This document shows, one piece after another, positions 25,688-34,352 of a stretch of 64,000 nucleotides of DNA. The stretch's first letter is position 1. Each line of letters begins with the position of its first letter. Below the pieces are notes generated by a model. It did not search any database. It was not told where the DNA came from and was given only the letters and a program-made list of their open reading frames with translations. The position numbers and the translations under genes were made by a program. The stretch lies in the NCBI GenBank assembly GCA_964545045.1, contig CAZJEN010000001.1:172427-236426 (forward strand). The letters are read 5' to 3'. This stretch comes from SIG307 sp964545045. GTDB lineage: Bacteria > Bacillota > Clostridia > Lachnospirales > Lachnospiraceae.

Positions 25688-26070
25688 GAAGTGGGGCTGA
25701 CGCATGAAAATGCGCAGCCCCACTCTTTTATTTTCTTTTTGATGTTTGCAAATAAGCAGGAACCCATGAATTTTTGCCTCTTTTCTCGTACTCCGGATAG
25801 AGTCTTTCTAATTACTTCGGGAATGTTTCCTAAGCGTGACGCAACCGCCCTGATGCGGCATCCATGCCTTATGGCGGGCTCGCCCGTACCTCCTGTCCGG
25901 GCGTTGCTGACAGGCTATCGAAGTAATAAGAAAGTCTACTATCCTACGTAAAGTTCAAAGAGGTAAAAATTCATGGGTTCCTGCATGTGTTGAAGCATAG
26001 AAAAAGAAAATAAAAGAGTTCGCCACGCTCGATGCCGCTGCGCATTTTCGGGTGCGTCAGCCTCCACTTC
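25688..26070. repeat. 383-bp imperfect long inverted-repeat element
   Basis: The two ends are mutually reverse-complementary in several blocks, in order. The GAAGTGG-to-GAAAATGCGC block on the left matches the end of the element. Blocks around 25723-25742, 25751-25778 (AGGAACCCATGAATTTTT) and AGTCTTTCT/ATTACTTCG near 25800 match the right half in mirror order. The centre (about 25825-25915) is GC-richer. It fills the whole gap between two convergent genes and has no protein-like frame. Consistent with a MITE-like element or a very large terminator hairpin. Confidence 0.7.
25691..25729 (+). terminator. Terminator of the lipoprotein gene
   Basis: GTGGGGCTG/CAGCCCCAC plus CGCAT/ATGCG around a GAAA loop, with one bulged A, then CTTTTATTTTC. 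It is the outermost left part of the inverted-repeat element. Confidence 0.75.
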
Positions 26071-26083
26071 TTGCTTCCTGTTT

Positions 26084-26974
26084 CTATTTTTCTTCTTTTG
26101 CTTTCGGCTTTTTCTTACCGTAGTAGATTATTCCCAATGCCCCCGGGCCTGCATGAGTACCGATGCTTGGGCTGATGTCGTTAATGATAATGTTGGTAAA
26201 CCCAAGCTCTGTACGAACCAGCTCCGCTACTTCTTTTGCTTCCTCCAAACAGTTGCCGTGGACAATTCCTACCGGAGAGGAGAAATCCGGTGCTTCTTCT
26301 AAAGTATTTTTCATACGTTCCACCAGATTGCGGAGAGATTTCTTTCTGCCCCGGACGGTGCCGTCGGAGGTCAGGGTACCGGCGTCGGTGACCATAAGAA
26401 ACGGCTTTAAGTTCAGGGCACTTCCTACGAGCGCAGTGGCTTTGCTGACGCGGCCGCCTCTTTGGAGGTGGAATAAGTCGTCTACGGTAAATTGTACGTT
26501 TATGTGGTGTTTATAGTTTTCTAAATCGGTTACAATATTGTCATAGGAGTATCCCTGTTCTTTCAACCCGGTTGCGCGAAGTAACAAAATAGTTTCGCCT
26601 AGAGAAACATTTAAGGAGTCGATAATCGTGATTTTTGTTTCCGGATAGTGCTCTTCCAATTCTCGTGCAACCATACATACGTTGTTGTAGCTGCCGCTTA
26701 AAGCGGAGGAAAAGGCAATGTGGATAATATCCAGCCCGCGGTCCAGTAAATCGCGGAATTTATCCTCTATGACGGCCGGATTATTCGCTTGGGACTGCGG
26801 AAGCTCACCGTTTTTCATGCGTTCATAAAATTCTGCCGGTGGCATATGAAGTTCATCTCCGTATACGGTGTCCCCGAAAGAGTAGTATTGCGGGATGATG
26901 ACGGTGCCAAACTTTCTTTGATACTCCTGCGGCAGGTCGGAATTGGAATCGGTGGTGATAATGAAGTCTCTCAT
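26084..26974 (-). CDS. DegV family fatty-acid-binding protein (FakB-like)
   Basis: Cytosolic protein that in Firmicutes binds a fatty acid and presents it to fatty acid kinase FakA for phospholipid synthesis. 296 residues: FIITTDSNSDLP at the N-terminus, SQANN (the ligand-loop position usually TSQPS), FSSALSGSYNN, ITIIDSLNVSLGE, and the terminal GPGALGIIYYGKK, all typical of DegV. It ends in a short Lys-rich tail. Start ATG 26974 with AAAGGGG upstream. Monocistronic on the minus strand. No fakA in the window. Confidence 0.92.
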   Translation of the reverse strand: MRDFIITTDSNSDLPQEYQRKFGTVIIPQYYSFGDTVYGDELHMPPAEFYERMKNGELPQSQANNPAVIEDKFRDLLDRGLDIIHIAFSSALSGSYNNVCMVARELEEHYPETKITIIDSLNVSLGETILLLRATGLKEQGYSYDNIVTDLENYKHHINVQFTVDDLFHLQRGGRVSKATALVGSALNLKPFLMVTDAGTLTSDGTVRGRKKSLRNLVERMKNTLEEAPDFSSPVGIVHGNCLEEAKEVAELVRTELGFTNIIINDISPSIGTHAGPGALGIIYYGKKKPKAKEEK

Positions 26975-27082
26975 AAATGAGTTCCCCTTTCTTTTGTCTG
27001 CATGTATACTATTATGTTAGTGTATGCTTTTGCCAAATTAGTTACAAAAAATAAAAAAATGTAAAAAATTTACAAATTATGC

Positions 27083-27110
27083 TTGCAAATTTCAAGGAAT
27101 ATGTTATAAT
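27083..27110 (+). promoter_or_regulatory. Promoter for spo0A
   Basis: TTGCAA, 16-bp spacer, TATAAT with TGT before it (extended -10). No TGTCGAA box was found nearby. An AGGAATAT inside the spacer resembles a sigma-H -35, but no matching -10 was seen. It lies upstream of the duplicated unit and therefore drives copy 1 directly. Confidence 0.7.
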
Positions 27111-27137
27111 GTGGCTTGTAAATAATTTACAAAAAAA

Positions 27138-27871
27138 GGAAATTGAAGCAGAAAGGCAGAGAAGAAAAGAAGATGGAGAAGATTCGTGTTCTTACGGTAG
27201 ATGACAATGTTCGCATTTTGGAACTTTATGAGGAACTGTTAAAGAAGGATTCGGCAGTGGAATATGTCGGAAGAGCGGAGGACGGCGTAGAGGCTGTCAA
27301 AAAAATCAAAGAACTGCAGCCTGATGTTGTTTTGCTTGACATTATTATGCCGAAACTTGACGGAATCGGAGTATTGGAACAGATTCGTAAGGATACGGAG
27401 CTGAAAAAGCAGCCCCATGTGATTGTAGTGACTGCCATCGGACAGGAACGGGTAACGGAGAGTGTATTTGCGCTGGGAGCCAGCTATTATATCATGAAGC
27501 CTTTCGACAGTGCGGTAATAATACAGCGAATTCATCAGGTAATGGGGCTGGGAACGATTTGCGGAGTAGACCACAGTCGTTTTGTGAATCAGGATATGAA
27601 GTCCGGTGCCAATAATCATCTCGAGGTGGATGTAACGGATATTATTCATGAAATCGGCGTTCCGGCACATATTAAGGGATATCAGTATTTAAGAGATGCG
27701 ATTATGCTTTCGGTGGATAATGCCGAGATGCTGAACTCCATTACGAAGATGTTGTATCCGTCCATTGCAAAGCGTCATAAGACGACACCGAGTCGGGTGG
27801 AGCGTGCCATTCGTCATGCAATAGAGGTGGCTTGGAGCAGAGGAAAAACCGATACCATCGATGCGTTATTC
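27138..27871 (+). repeat. Duplicated 734-bp unit containing spo0A, first copy
   Basis: The sequence from GGAAATTGAAG at 27138 to ATTC at 27871 recurs without visible difference at 28027-28760. A third start of the unit is seen at 27872-27926, directly joined to the end of the first. The junction shares only GG with the two parental sites, so it formed at 2-bp microhomology. Confidence 0.9.
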
Positions 27872-27880
27872 GGAAATTGA
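27173..27880 (+). CDS. spo0A: Spo0A copy 1, C-terminally truncated
   Basis: Master sporulation response regulator. Receiver domain (residues about 4-120) with acidic pocket VDDN, phospho-acceptor Asp in LLDIIMP, and Lys in YIMKPFD. The effector domain starts around VDVTDIIHEIGVPAHIKGYQ with the recognition-helix region TPSRVERAIRHAIEVAW. It ends DALFGN-stop at 235 residues because the frame runs into the start of the next duplicated unit. It therefore lacks about 32 terminal residues (YTVSGGKGKPTNSEFVALI onward), which in B. subtilis include the site of spo0A9V (A257V), needed for activation. Copy 1 may bind DNA poorly or act dominantly. The upstream frame from 27143 is not preferred. Confidence 0.85.
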   Translation: MEKIRVLTVDDNVRILELYEELLKKDSAVEYVGRAEDGVEAVKKIKELQPDVVLLDIIMPKLDGIGVLEQIRKDTELKKQPHVIVVTAIGQERVTESVFALGASYYIMKPFDSAVIIQRIHQVMGLGTICGVDHSRFVNQDMKSGANNHLEVDVTDIIHEIGVPAHIKGYQYLRDAIMLSVDNAEMLNSITKMLYPSIAKRHKTTPSRVERAIRHAIEVAWSRGKTDTIDALFGN

Positions 27881-27926
27881 AGCAGAAAGGCAGAGAAGAA
27901 AAGAAGATGGAGAAGATTCGTGTTCT
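27872..27926 (+). pseudogene. First 55 bp of the spo0A unit before the gap
   Basis: Identical to the first 55 bp of the unit at 27138 and 28027. It includes a start codon at 27907 and the first 20 nt of the gene. Most likely it is the same DNA as 28027-28081, repeated because two contigs overlap by 55 nt, rather than a third copy. Confidence 0.7.
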
Positions 27927-28026
27927 NNNNNNNNNNNNNNNNNNNNNNNNNNNNNNNNNNNNNNNNNNNNNNNNNNNNNNNNNNNNNNNNNNNNNNNNNN
28001 NNNNNNNNNNNNNNNNNNNNNNNNNN
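27927..28026. other. Assembly gap of 100 N
   Basis: Exactly 100 undetermined bases between the two spo0A copies. The 55 nt on its left equal the 55 nt on its right, so contigs were probably joined across a repeat and the real gap may be zero or one or more further units. Confidence 0.95.
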
Positions 28027-28061
28027 GGAAATTGAAGCAGAAAGGCAGAGAAGAAAAGAAG

Positions 28062-28862
28062 ATGGAGAAGATTCGTGTTCTTACGGTAGATGACAATGTT
28101 CGCATTTTGGAACTTTATGAGGAACTGTTAAAGAAGGATTCGGCAGTGGAATATGTCGGAAGAGCGGAGGACGGCGTAGAGGCTGTCAAAAAAATCAAAG
28201 AACTGCAGCCTGATGTTGTTTTGCTTGACATTATTATGCCGAAACTTGACGGAATCGGAGTATTGGAACAGATTCGTAAGGATACGGAGCTGAAAAAGCA
28301 GCCCCATGTGATTGTAGTGACTGCCATCGGACAGGAACGGGTAACGGAGAGTGTATTTGCGCTGGGAGCCAGCTATTATATCATGAAGCCTTTCGACAGT
28401 GCGGTAATAATACAGCGAATTCATCAGGTAATGGGGCTGGGAACGATTTGCGGAGTAGACCACAGTCGTTTTGTGAATCAGGATATGAAGTCCGGTGCCA
28501 ATAATCATCTCGAGGTGGATGTAACGGATATTATTCATGAAATCGGCGTTCCGGCACATATTAAGGGATATCAGTATTTAAGAGATGCGATTATGCTTTC
28601 GGTGGATAATGCCGAGATGCTGAACTCCATTACGAAGATGTTGTATCCGTCCATTGCAAAGCGTCATAAGACGACACCGAGTCGGGTGGAGCGTGCCATT
28701 CGTCATGCAATAGAGGTGGCTTGGAGCAGAGGAAAAACCGATACCATCGATGCGTTATTCGGGTATACGGTGTCGGGAGGAAAGGGCAAACCGACCAACT
28801 CGGAGTTTGTTGCTTTGATTGCCGATAAAATACGTTTGGAATATAAATTGCGTGCGTCGTAA
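28062..28862 (+). CDS. spo0A: Spo0A copy 2, full length
   Basis: Complete 266-residue sporulation response regulator, the same length as B. subtilis Spo0A (267). The receiver and effector domains match copy 1, and it has the normal C-terminal part, LFGYTVSGGKGKPTNSEF then VALIADKIRLEYK. Start ATG 28062 in the same AG-rich leader as copy 1. If the tandem structure is real, this copy has no promoter of its own immediately upstream and depends on read-through from 27083-27110. If the duplication is an assembly error, this is the only spo0A. In either case it is the functional form. In many Firmicutes spo0A sits next to spoIVB; here they are separated. Confidence 0.95.
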   Translation: MEKIRVLTVDDNVRILELYEELLKKDSAVEYVGRAEDGVEAVKKIKELQPDVVLLDIIMPKLDGIGVLEQIRKDTELKKQPHVIVVTAIGQERVTESVFALGASYYIMKPFDSAVIIQRIHQVMGLGTICGVDHSRFVNQDMKSGANNHLEVDVTDIIHEIGVPAHIKGYQYLRDAIMLSVDNAEMLNSITKMLYPSIAKRHKTTPSRVERAIRHAIEVAWSRGKTDTIDALFGYTVSGGKGKPTNSEFVALIADKIRLEYKLRAS

Positions 28863-28912
28863 AAGCAATAGAAAAAGAATGCAAACAAAAAGACAGATTC
28901 AAAGAAAAATGC

Positions 28913-28941
28913 TTTTCAAATGATGAGAATTGTGGTATACT
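28913..28941 (+). promoter_or_regulatory. Promoter for glgA
   Basis: TTTTCA, 17-bp spacer, TATACT with TGG before the -10 (extended -10), 42 bp upstream of the GTG start. A TATAAT at 28949 has no -35 at proper distance. Confidence 0.6.
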
Positions 28942-28982
28942 AATTTTATATAATGATATTAGTTTACACAAGGAGGAGAACC

Positions 28983-30428
28983 GTGAAAAATATTCTTTTT
29001 GTTGCTTCTGAGTGTGTGCCTTTTATTAAGACCGGCGGACTGGCGGATGTGGTGGGGGCCCTTCCGAAGTATTTGGATAAGGAGCGTTATGACGTACGCG
29101 TTATGCTTCCGAATTATATGTCCATTCCGGCAAAATATAAGGAGAAAATGCAGTACAAGACCCATTTTTATATGGATTTGGCTTGGCGCAGTCAATATGT
29201 GGGGGTACTGGAGACCGTAATTGACGGGATTACCTTTTATTTGATTGATAACGAGTATTATTTTGCAGGGGATAAGCCGTATGGCCAAATTCATGAGGAT
29301 ATCGAGAAATTTGCGTTCTTTTCCCGTGCAGTGTTGTCCGCACTTCCGCAAATCGGATTCCGCCCGGACCTCATTCATTGTAACGACTGGCAGACCGGTT
29401 TGATTCCGGTATACCTGCATGACAGCTTTGAACAGGGCGAGTTTTATCGCGGCATCAAGTCTGTTATGACGATTCACAACTTAAAGTTCCAGGGGGTTTG
29501 GGACAAGAAGACTGTAGCGGATATTACAGGACTGGATATGTACTATTTCACTCCGGACAAGCTGGAGGCTTACGGCGATGCCAACTACTTAAAGGGAGGT
29601 ATCGTGTATGCGGATTATGTGACTACGGTAAGTGATACCTATGCCGAGGAGATTAAGACGCCGTTTTACGGAGAGCGTCTGGATGGTTTGATGCGTGCCC
29701 GTTCCAATAATCTTTGGGGTATTGTAAACGGTATCGACTATGAGGAGTATAACCCGGAAACGGATCCGTTTATTGTACAGAAATTTAATGCTAAGAATTT
29801 CCGAAAGGAAAAAGTAAAGAATAAGCTTGCTTTGCAGGAAGAGCTTGACTTAGAGCGTGACGGCAAGAAGTTCATGATCGGCGTGGTATCCCGTTTGACG
29901 GACCAAAAGGGCTTTGATTTGGTGGAATGTGTCATGGAGGAGCTTTGTGATACAGATGTACAGCTGGTTATTCTCGGTACAGGAGACCCGAAGTATGAGA
30001 GTTTGTTCCGCCATTACGAGTGGAAGTATCACGGAAGAGTTTCTGCAAATATATATTATAACAATGAGCGTGCCCATAAGATTTATGCGGCTTGTGATGC
30101 ATTCTTGATGCCGTCTCTGTTTGAGCCGTGCGGTCTCAGCCAGCTCATCAGTTTGAGATACGGTACGGTACCGATTGTTCGTGAAACCGGCGGACTTCGG
30201 GATACGGTGCTTCCGTACAATGAGTACGAGGGAACCGGAACCGGTTTCGGTTTTGCAAATTACAATGCTCATGAGATGCTTTCTATTGTACGTTACGCAA
30301 AGTATATATATTACAATAAAAAGAGAGAGTGGAATAAGCTGGTGGACCGCGGAATGGCAACTGATTTTTCGTGGAAAGCGTCTGCGAAGAAATATGAGGA
30401 TTTATATCGGACAATGCTTGGAGAATAA
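28983..30428 (+). CDS. glgA: Glycogen synthase (ADP-glucose type)
   Basis: Glycosyltransferase family 5 enzyme that extends alpha-1,4-glucan from ADP-glucose. 481 residues: the N-terminal ADP-glucose-binding motif KTGGLADVVGALPK (Lys15 region), HCNDWQTGLIPVYL, GGIVYADYVTTVS, WGIVNGIDYEEYNP, and the C-terminal PSLFEPCGLSQLISLRYGTV with the nearby RETGGLRDTV. Start GTG 28983 with AGGAGGAG upstream. No other glg gene is linked. Clostridial spore-formers store glycogen before sporulation, and the gene lies next to spo0A; whether that adjacency is functional is not shown. Confidence 0.95.
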   Translation: MKNILFVASECVPFIKTGGLADVVGALPKYLDKERYDVRVMLPNYMSIPAKYKEKMQYKTHFYMDLAWRSQYVGVLETVIDGITFYLIDNEYYFAGDKPYGQIHEDIEKFAFFSRAVLSALPQIGFRPDLIHCNDWQTGLIPVYLHDSFEQGEFYRGIKSVMTIHNLKFQGVWDKKTVADITGLDMYYFTPDKLEAYGDANYLKGGIVYADYVTTVSDTYAEEIKTPFYGERLDGLMRARSNNLWGIVNGIDYEEYNPETDPFIVQKFNAKNFRKEKVKNKLALQEELDLERDGKKFMIGVVSRLTDQKGFDLVECVMEELCDTDVQLVILGTGDPKYESLFRHYEWKYHGRVSANIYYNNERAHKIYAACDAFLMPSLFEPCGLSQLISLRYGTVPIVRETGGLRDTVLPYNEYEGTGTGFGFANYNAHEMLSIVRYAKYIYYNKKREWNKLVDRGMATDFSWKASAKKYEDLYRTMLGE

Positions 30429-30435
30429 AGCTGAC

Positions 30436-30472
30436 AGCCCATTTTGGACGTTTTGCCCAAAATGGGCTTTTG
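30436..30472 (+). terminator. Rho-independent terminator after glgA
   Basis: Twelve-bp perfect stem AGCCCATTTTGG/CCAAAATGGGCT with a 9-nt loop, then TTTTG. Confidence 0.85.
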
Positions 30473-30552
30473 TCGGATAGAGAAACATGGAATGTAGATA
30501 TTTTCGGGACGGAGCATAAAATAAATCAGGTCCGAATTTGAAGGGAGAGCAT

Positions 30553-32061
30553 ATGAAGTTAGAAGATTTGCTGAGACAATTGCATGCGGAGAATGAGATT
30601 GTGGAGCAACGCGGAAGCACGGAGACGGAAGTTACGGGGCTTGTCTATGATACAAGAAAAGAAATTGTAAAGGGAAATCTTTTTGTTTGTATCGCGGGAG
30701 CTGTGTTTGACGGACACACTTATGCAGAAACCGCAGTGGAGGCGGGAGCTTCCGTGGTTGTGGCGGAGCAGGAGCTTTCTTTGCCGGAGCAAGTTGCCTT
30801 TGTTCGGGTAAAGGATACCAGAAAAGCGTTGGCGTACCTGTCTGCTGCGTGGTTCGGATATCCGGCGAAGGAACTGATTACCATCGGTATTACCGGTACC
30901 AAGGGAAAGACGACCACGGCCTATATGGTATATCATATATTGGAAAAGGTGGGAATCAAATCCGGACTTGTGGGGACGGTAGAGGTGAGAAACGGAAAAG
31001 AAACGTTTTCTGCCAGTCATACTACGCCGGAGTCCTATTTGTTGCAGAAGTATTTTCGTGAGATGGCAGATAACGGATGCAAGGCAGTAGTGATGGAGGT
31101 TTCGTCTCAAGCATTGAAGCTGGCCAGAGTAGGCGGAGTGCAGTTCGATTACGGAGTGTTTACCAATTTAGAGCCGGACCATATCGGCCCTAACGAGCAT
31201 TCGGATTATGAGGACTATGCGGAGTGTAAGTCCAGATTATTCCGCCAATGCTGGTTCGGTATTTTAAATGCGGATGATCCGATGATGAACCGGATGCTGC
31301 AGGGAAGTAATTGTGAGTATATGACCTATGGATGCACTGAAAAAGCGGATTTATGTGCGTATGATATTGATTTGCACCGTGCTGACGGGAAACTTATGGT
31401 TTCCTACAAAACCAAAGGTATGTCGGAAACGGAACTTGCGGTTTGTGTACCGGGAATGTTTACGGTGTATAATTCTTTGACAGCGGCGGCAATTTGTATG
31501 CAGCTTAAGGTATCGACGGAAGTAATGAAAAAGGCGTTATTGGAGGTGCAGGTAAAGGGAAGATTGGAAAGTATCCATATTTCTCCGAAATTTTCCCTGA
31601 TGATTGATTATGCACACAATGCCATGAGCTTAAAGAGCTTGCTTACGGCGTTAAAAGAGTATCAGCCGAAGCGTTTGGTTTGCTTGTTCGGATGCGGAGG
31701 GAACAGGGCCAGAGACCGTCGGTTTGAAATGGGAGAGATTTCTTCCAAGTATGCGGACCTTACCATCGTAACGTCGGATAACCCGCGCTTTGAGGAGCCG
31801 GAAGCGATTATTGATGATATTTTGACCGGTGTAAAGAGAGCAGACGGTGCTTATGTAACGATTCCTGACAGAAAAGAAGCTATCCGGTATGCGATTTTAA
31901 ATGCACAGGATGAGGATGTTATTGTGTTAGCCGGTAAAGGACATGAGGATTATCAGGAGATTAAGGGTGTGAAGTATCCGATGGATGAGCGGGTATTGAT
32001 TCGGGAGATTCTTTCCGAAATGAGTCCGCAGGATAAAGCACGGTTACAGATTAAAGAATAG
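30553..32061 (+). CDS. murE: UDP-MurNAc-tripeptide ligase MurE (meso-DAP type)
   Basis: Adds the third amino acid of the peptidoglycan stem peptide. 502 residues with all three Mur ligase domains: an N-terminal UDP-binding domain, the central ATPase with ITGTKGKTTTAYM, and the C-terminal domain with FGCGGNRARDRRFEMG and SDNPRFEEP. The DNPR motif marks meso-diaminopimelate specificity. Start ATG 30553 (AGGGAGA, 5-bp spacing). It is separate from the dcw cluster and sits upstream of priA with a 38-bp gap, so it is likely co-transcribed with the housekeeping run downstream. Confidence 0.95.
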   Translation: MKLEDLLRQLHAENEIVEQRGSTETEVTGLVYDTRKEIVKGNLFVCIAGAVFDGHTYAETAVEAGASVVVAEQELSLPEQVAFVRVKDTRKALAYLSAAWFGYPAKELITIGITGTKGKTTTAYMVYHILEKVGIKSGLVGTVEVRNGKETFSASHTTPESYLLQKYFREMADNGCKAVVMEVSSQALKLARVGGVQFDYGVFTNLEPDHIGPNEHSDYEDYAECKSRLFRQCWFGILNADDPMMNRMLQGSNCEYMTYGCTEKADLCAYDIDLHRADGKLMVSYKTKGMSETELAVCVPGMFTVYNSLTAAAICMQLKVSTEVMKKALLEVQVKGRLESIHISPKFSLMIDYAHNAMSLKSLLTALKEYQPKRLVCLFGCGGNRARDRRFEMGEISSKYADLTIVTSDNPRFEEPEAIIDDILTGVKRADGAYVTIPDRKEAIRYAILNAQDEDVIVLAGKGHEDYQEIKGVKYPMDERVLIREILSEMSPQDKARLQIKE

Positions 32062-32099
32062 ATCGAAGATACGACAGATACGAAAGGAGGGCGGAATCC

Positions 32100-34334
32100 G
32101 TGCGGTATGCCGATGTAATTGTTGACATTTCTTTGGAAAAACTGGATAAGACATACCAATATGCGATTCCGGAGCACCTTTCGGAGACTGCGGTAGTGGG
32201 GGCCAAGGTAGAAGTCCCTTTCGGCGGAGGAAATCGTAAGCTGGAGGGCTATATTATGGATACCTCCGATACACCGGCCTTTGATCCCTCACGTACAAAG
32301 GAGCTTCTCTCCGTTGTTCAGGGGGCTGTGTCGTTGGAACGCCGTTCTATTGCGCTGGCATATTGGATGAAGGAGCATTTCGGCGGTACCATGAATGAGG
32401 CATTAAAGACCGTACTTCCGGTAAAACAGGAGGTGCGGAACTTAAAGAAACGTACCATTGTGCTGTCTGCCAAAGAAGAGGATTTCGAGGCTTATTATGC
32501 TTTGGCGGTAAAGCGGAAGTATGAGGCTAGAATCCGGTTGCTGGATGCGTTAAAAGAAAAGAAGGAGCTGGATTACGCGGAGGCGGAGAAAAAGCTTCGC
32601 TTGACGGCCAGCACGTTAGAGGCGGTTTGTCGTGACGGAATTGTTTCTGTCAGGGAAGAGACCGTATACCGCAATCCCGCAAAAGGCGTACAGGCAACAG
32701 AAAAGCCTTTGTTAAATGAGGAGCAGAAAATAGCAGTCGAGACGGTTTGGTCGGAATATGCCGCCGGAAAAAGGGGAGCGTATTTACTCTTCGGCGTTAC
32801 CGGAAGCGGAAAAACAGAGGTGTATCTGGAGTTGATCGAGAGAGTTATCAGCGAAGGAAAACAAGTGATTATGCTGATTCCGGAAATTTCCCTAACCTTC
32901 CAGACGGTACGTCGATTTTACGAACGGTTCGGAGAGCGGGTATCGGTGTTACATTCCAGACTTTCCGCAGGGGAACGGTATGATCAGTATGTGCGGGCGA
33001 GAAACGGCGATATTGATGTGATGATAGGACCTCGTTCGGCATTGTTTACGCCTTTTGAACGATTGGGATTGATTCTGATTGATGAGGAGCAGGAGGGAGC
33101 CTATAAAAGTGAGGGGACGCCGAAATATCATGCAAGAGAGACTGCGGAGTATTTGGCAGAGCTTACGGGGGCATCCTTAGTATTGGGTTCGGCTACACCT
33201 TCCTTGGAAGCATATACAAGAGCAAAAAAGGGACAATATAAGTTACTTACTTTGACAAAACGGGCAAAAGAGGCTGTGATGCCGAAGGTAGAAGTCGTAG
33301 ATTTGCGACAGGAGCTGGCGGAAGGAAACCGTTCCATGTTCAGTCGTAGATTAAGAGAGCAGATGCAGGAACGACTTGCCAAAGGTGAGCAAATTATGTT
33401 ATTTTTAAATAGACGGGGCTATGCGGGAGCGGTGTCCTGTCGTGCCTGCGGAGAGGGAATGAAATGTCCTCATTGCGATATTTCGCTGACTTTTCATAAG
33501 GGCGGAAAACTGTTGTGTCATTATTGCGGTTACGAAACAATGCAACCGAAGACTTGTCCGTCTTGCGGATCCAAGTACATCGGCTTGTTCGGTACCGGTA
33601 CCCAGAAGGTGGAAGAGGCGGTGCTTCGGGAATTTCCGGGAACATCGGTGCTTCGTATGGATGCGGATACCACGAAGAACAAAGGTGGTCACGAAAAAAT
33701 TGTGGAGGCTTTCGCAAAGGGCGAGGCGCAGGTATTAATCGGTACCCAGATGATTGTAAAAGGGCATGATTTTCCAAAGGTAACTTTAGTTGGAATTATA
33801 GCGGCTGATTTGTCTTTGTATGCGGGAGATTATCGGGCGTCGGAACGGACCTTCTGTCTGCTTGCGCAGGCGTCAGGCCGCGCAGGTCGGGATAAGTTAC
33901 CGGGGGATGTGGTAATTCAGACTTATCAGCCGGAGCACTACAGTATTGTGACTGCGGCAACCGAGGATTACGAAGGGTTTTACGAGCAGGAGATGGCATA
34001 CAGACGCTTGCTCCGCTACCCGCCGGTAACTCATGTGCTGGCTGTTTTGATACAAGGCGAGGAAGAAGCGGTGGCAAAGGCTGCAGCGGTAAAGCTTGCG
34101 GGAGTATTGCAGGCGGCAAAGAAAAAGGAGGAAGGTTTCGGGACCGTATCCGGACCGGTGCCGGCAGGTCTTGCGAAAGCCAACGATATGTACCGTTTTC
34201 TGGTTTATGTGAGAACACAAAGCTATGAGCGATTAATGGAATTTCATCGCCTGGGAGCAGAGCAGAAACTATTGACAGAATCGTCAATGAAGTGTAACAT
34301 ACAGTTTGACTTCAATCCGCTGAGCGGTTATTGA
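32100..34334 (+). CDS. priA: Primosomal protein N' (PriA helicase)
   Basis: Replication restart helicase that recognises stalled forks and loads the replicative helicase. 744 residues: an N-terminal 3'-DNA-binding domain (VDISLEKLDKTYQYAIPE), Walker A GVTGSGKTEVY, Walker B LILIDEEQEGAY, and two zinc-binding cysteine groups from CRACGEGMKCPHC through CHYCG to CPSCG. The C-terminal helicase motifs include LIGTQMIVKGHDFPKV and QASGRAGR. Start GTG 32100 after AAAGGAGGG. Confidence 0.96.
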   Translation: MRYADVIVDISLEKLDKTYQYAIPEHLSETAVVGAKVEVPFGGGNRKLEGYIMDTSDTPAFDPSRTKELLSVVQGAVSLERRSIALAYWMKEHFGGTMNEALKTVLPVKQEVRNLKKRTIVLSAKEEDFEAYYALAVKRKYEARIRLLDALKEKKELDYAEAEKKLRLTASTLEAVCRDGIVSVREETVYRNPAKGVQATEKPLLNEEQKIAVETVWSEYAAGKRGAYLLFGVTGSGKTEVYLELIERVISEGKQVIMLIPEISLTFQTVRRFYERFGERVSVLHSRLSAGERYDQYVRARNGDIDVMIGPRSALFTPFERLGLILIDEEQEGAYKSEGTPKYHARETAEYLAELTGASLVLGSATPSLEAYTRAKKGQYKLLTLTKRAKEAVMPKVEVVDLRQELAEGNRSMFSRRLREQMQERLAKGEQIMLFLNRRGYAGAVSCRACGEGMKCPHCDISLTFHKGGKLLCHYCGYETMQPKTCPSCGSKYIGLFGTGTQKVEEAVLREFPGTSVLRMDADTTKNKGGHEKIVEAFAKGEAQVLIGTQMIVKGHDFPKVTLVGIIAADLSLYAGDYRASERTFCLLAQASGRAGRDKLPGDVVIQTYQPEHYSIVTAATEDYEGFYEQEMAYRRLLRYPPVTHVLAVLIQGEEEAVAKAAAVKLAGVLQAAKKKEEGFGTVSGPVPAGLAKANDMYRFLVYVRTQSYERLMEFHRLGAEQKLLTESSMKCNIQFDFNPLSGY

Positions 34335-34352
34335 TAACAGGAGGATAAAAAA

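Noticed and set aside
27861..28035. Reading frames running through the N gap near spo0A
   Set aside because: The translation consists mostly of unknown residues and out-of-frame spo0A sequence.
28930..28954. TTGTGG with TATAAT before glgA
   Set aside because: Spacer is only 13 bp; the TTTTCA-TATACT pair fits better.
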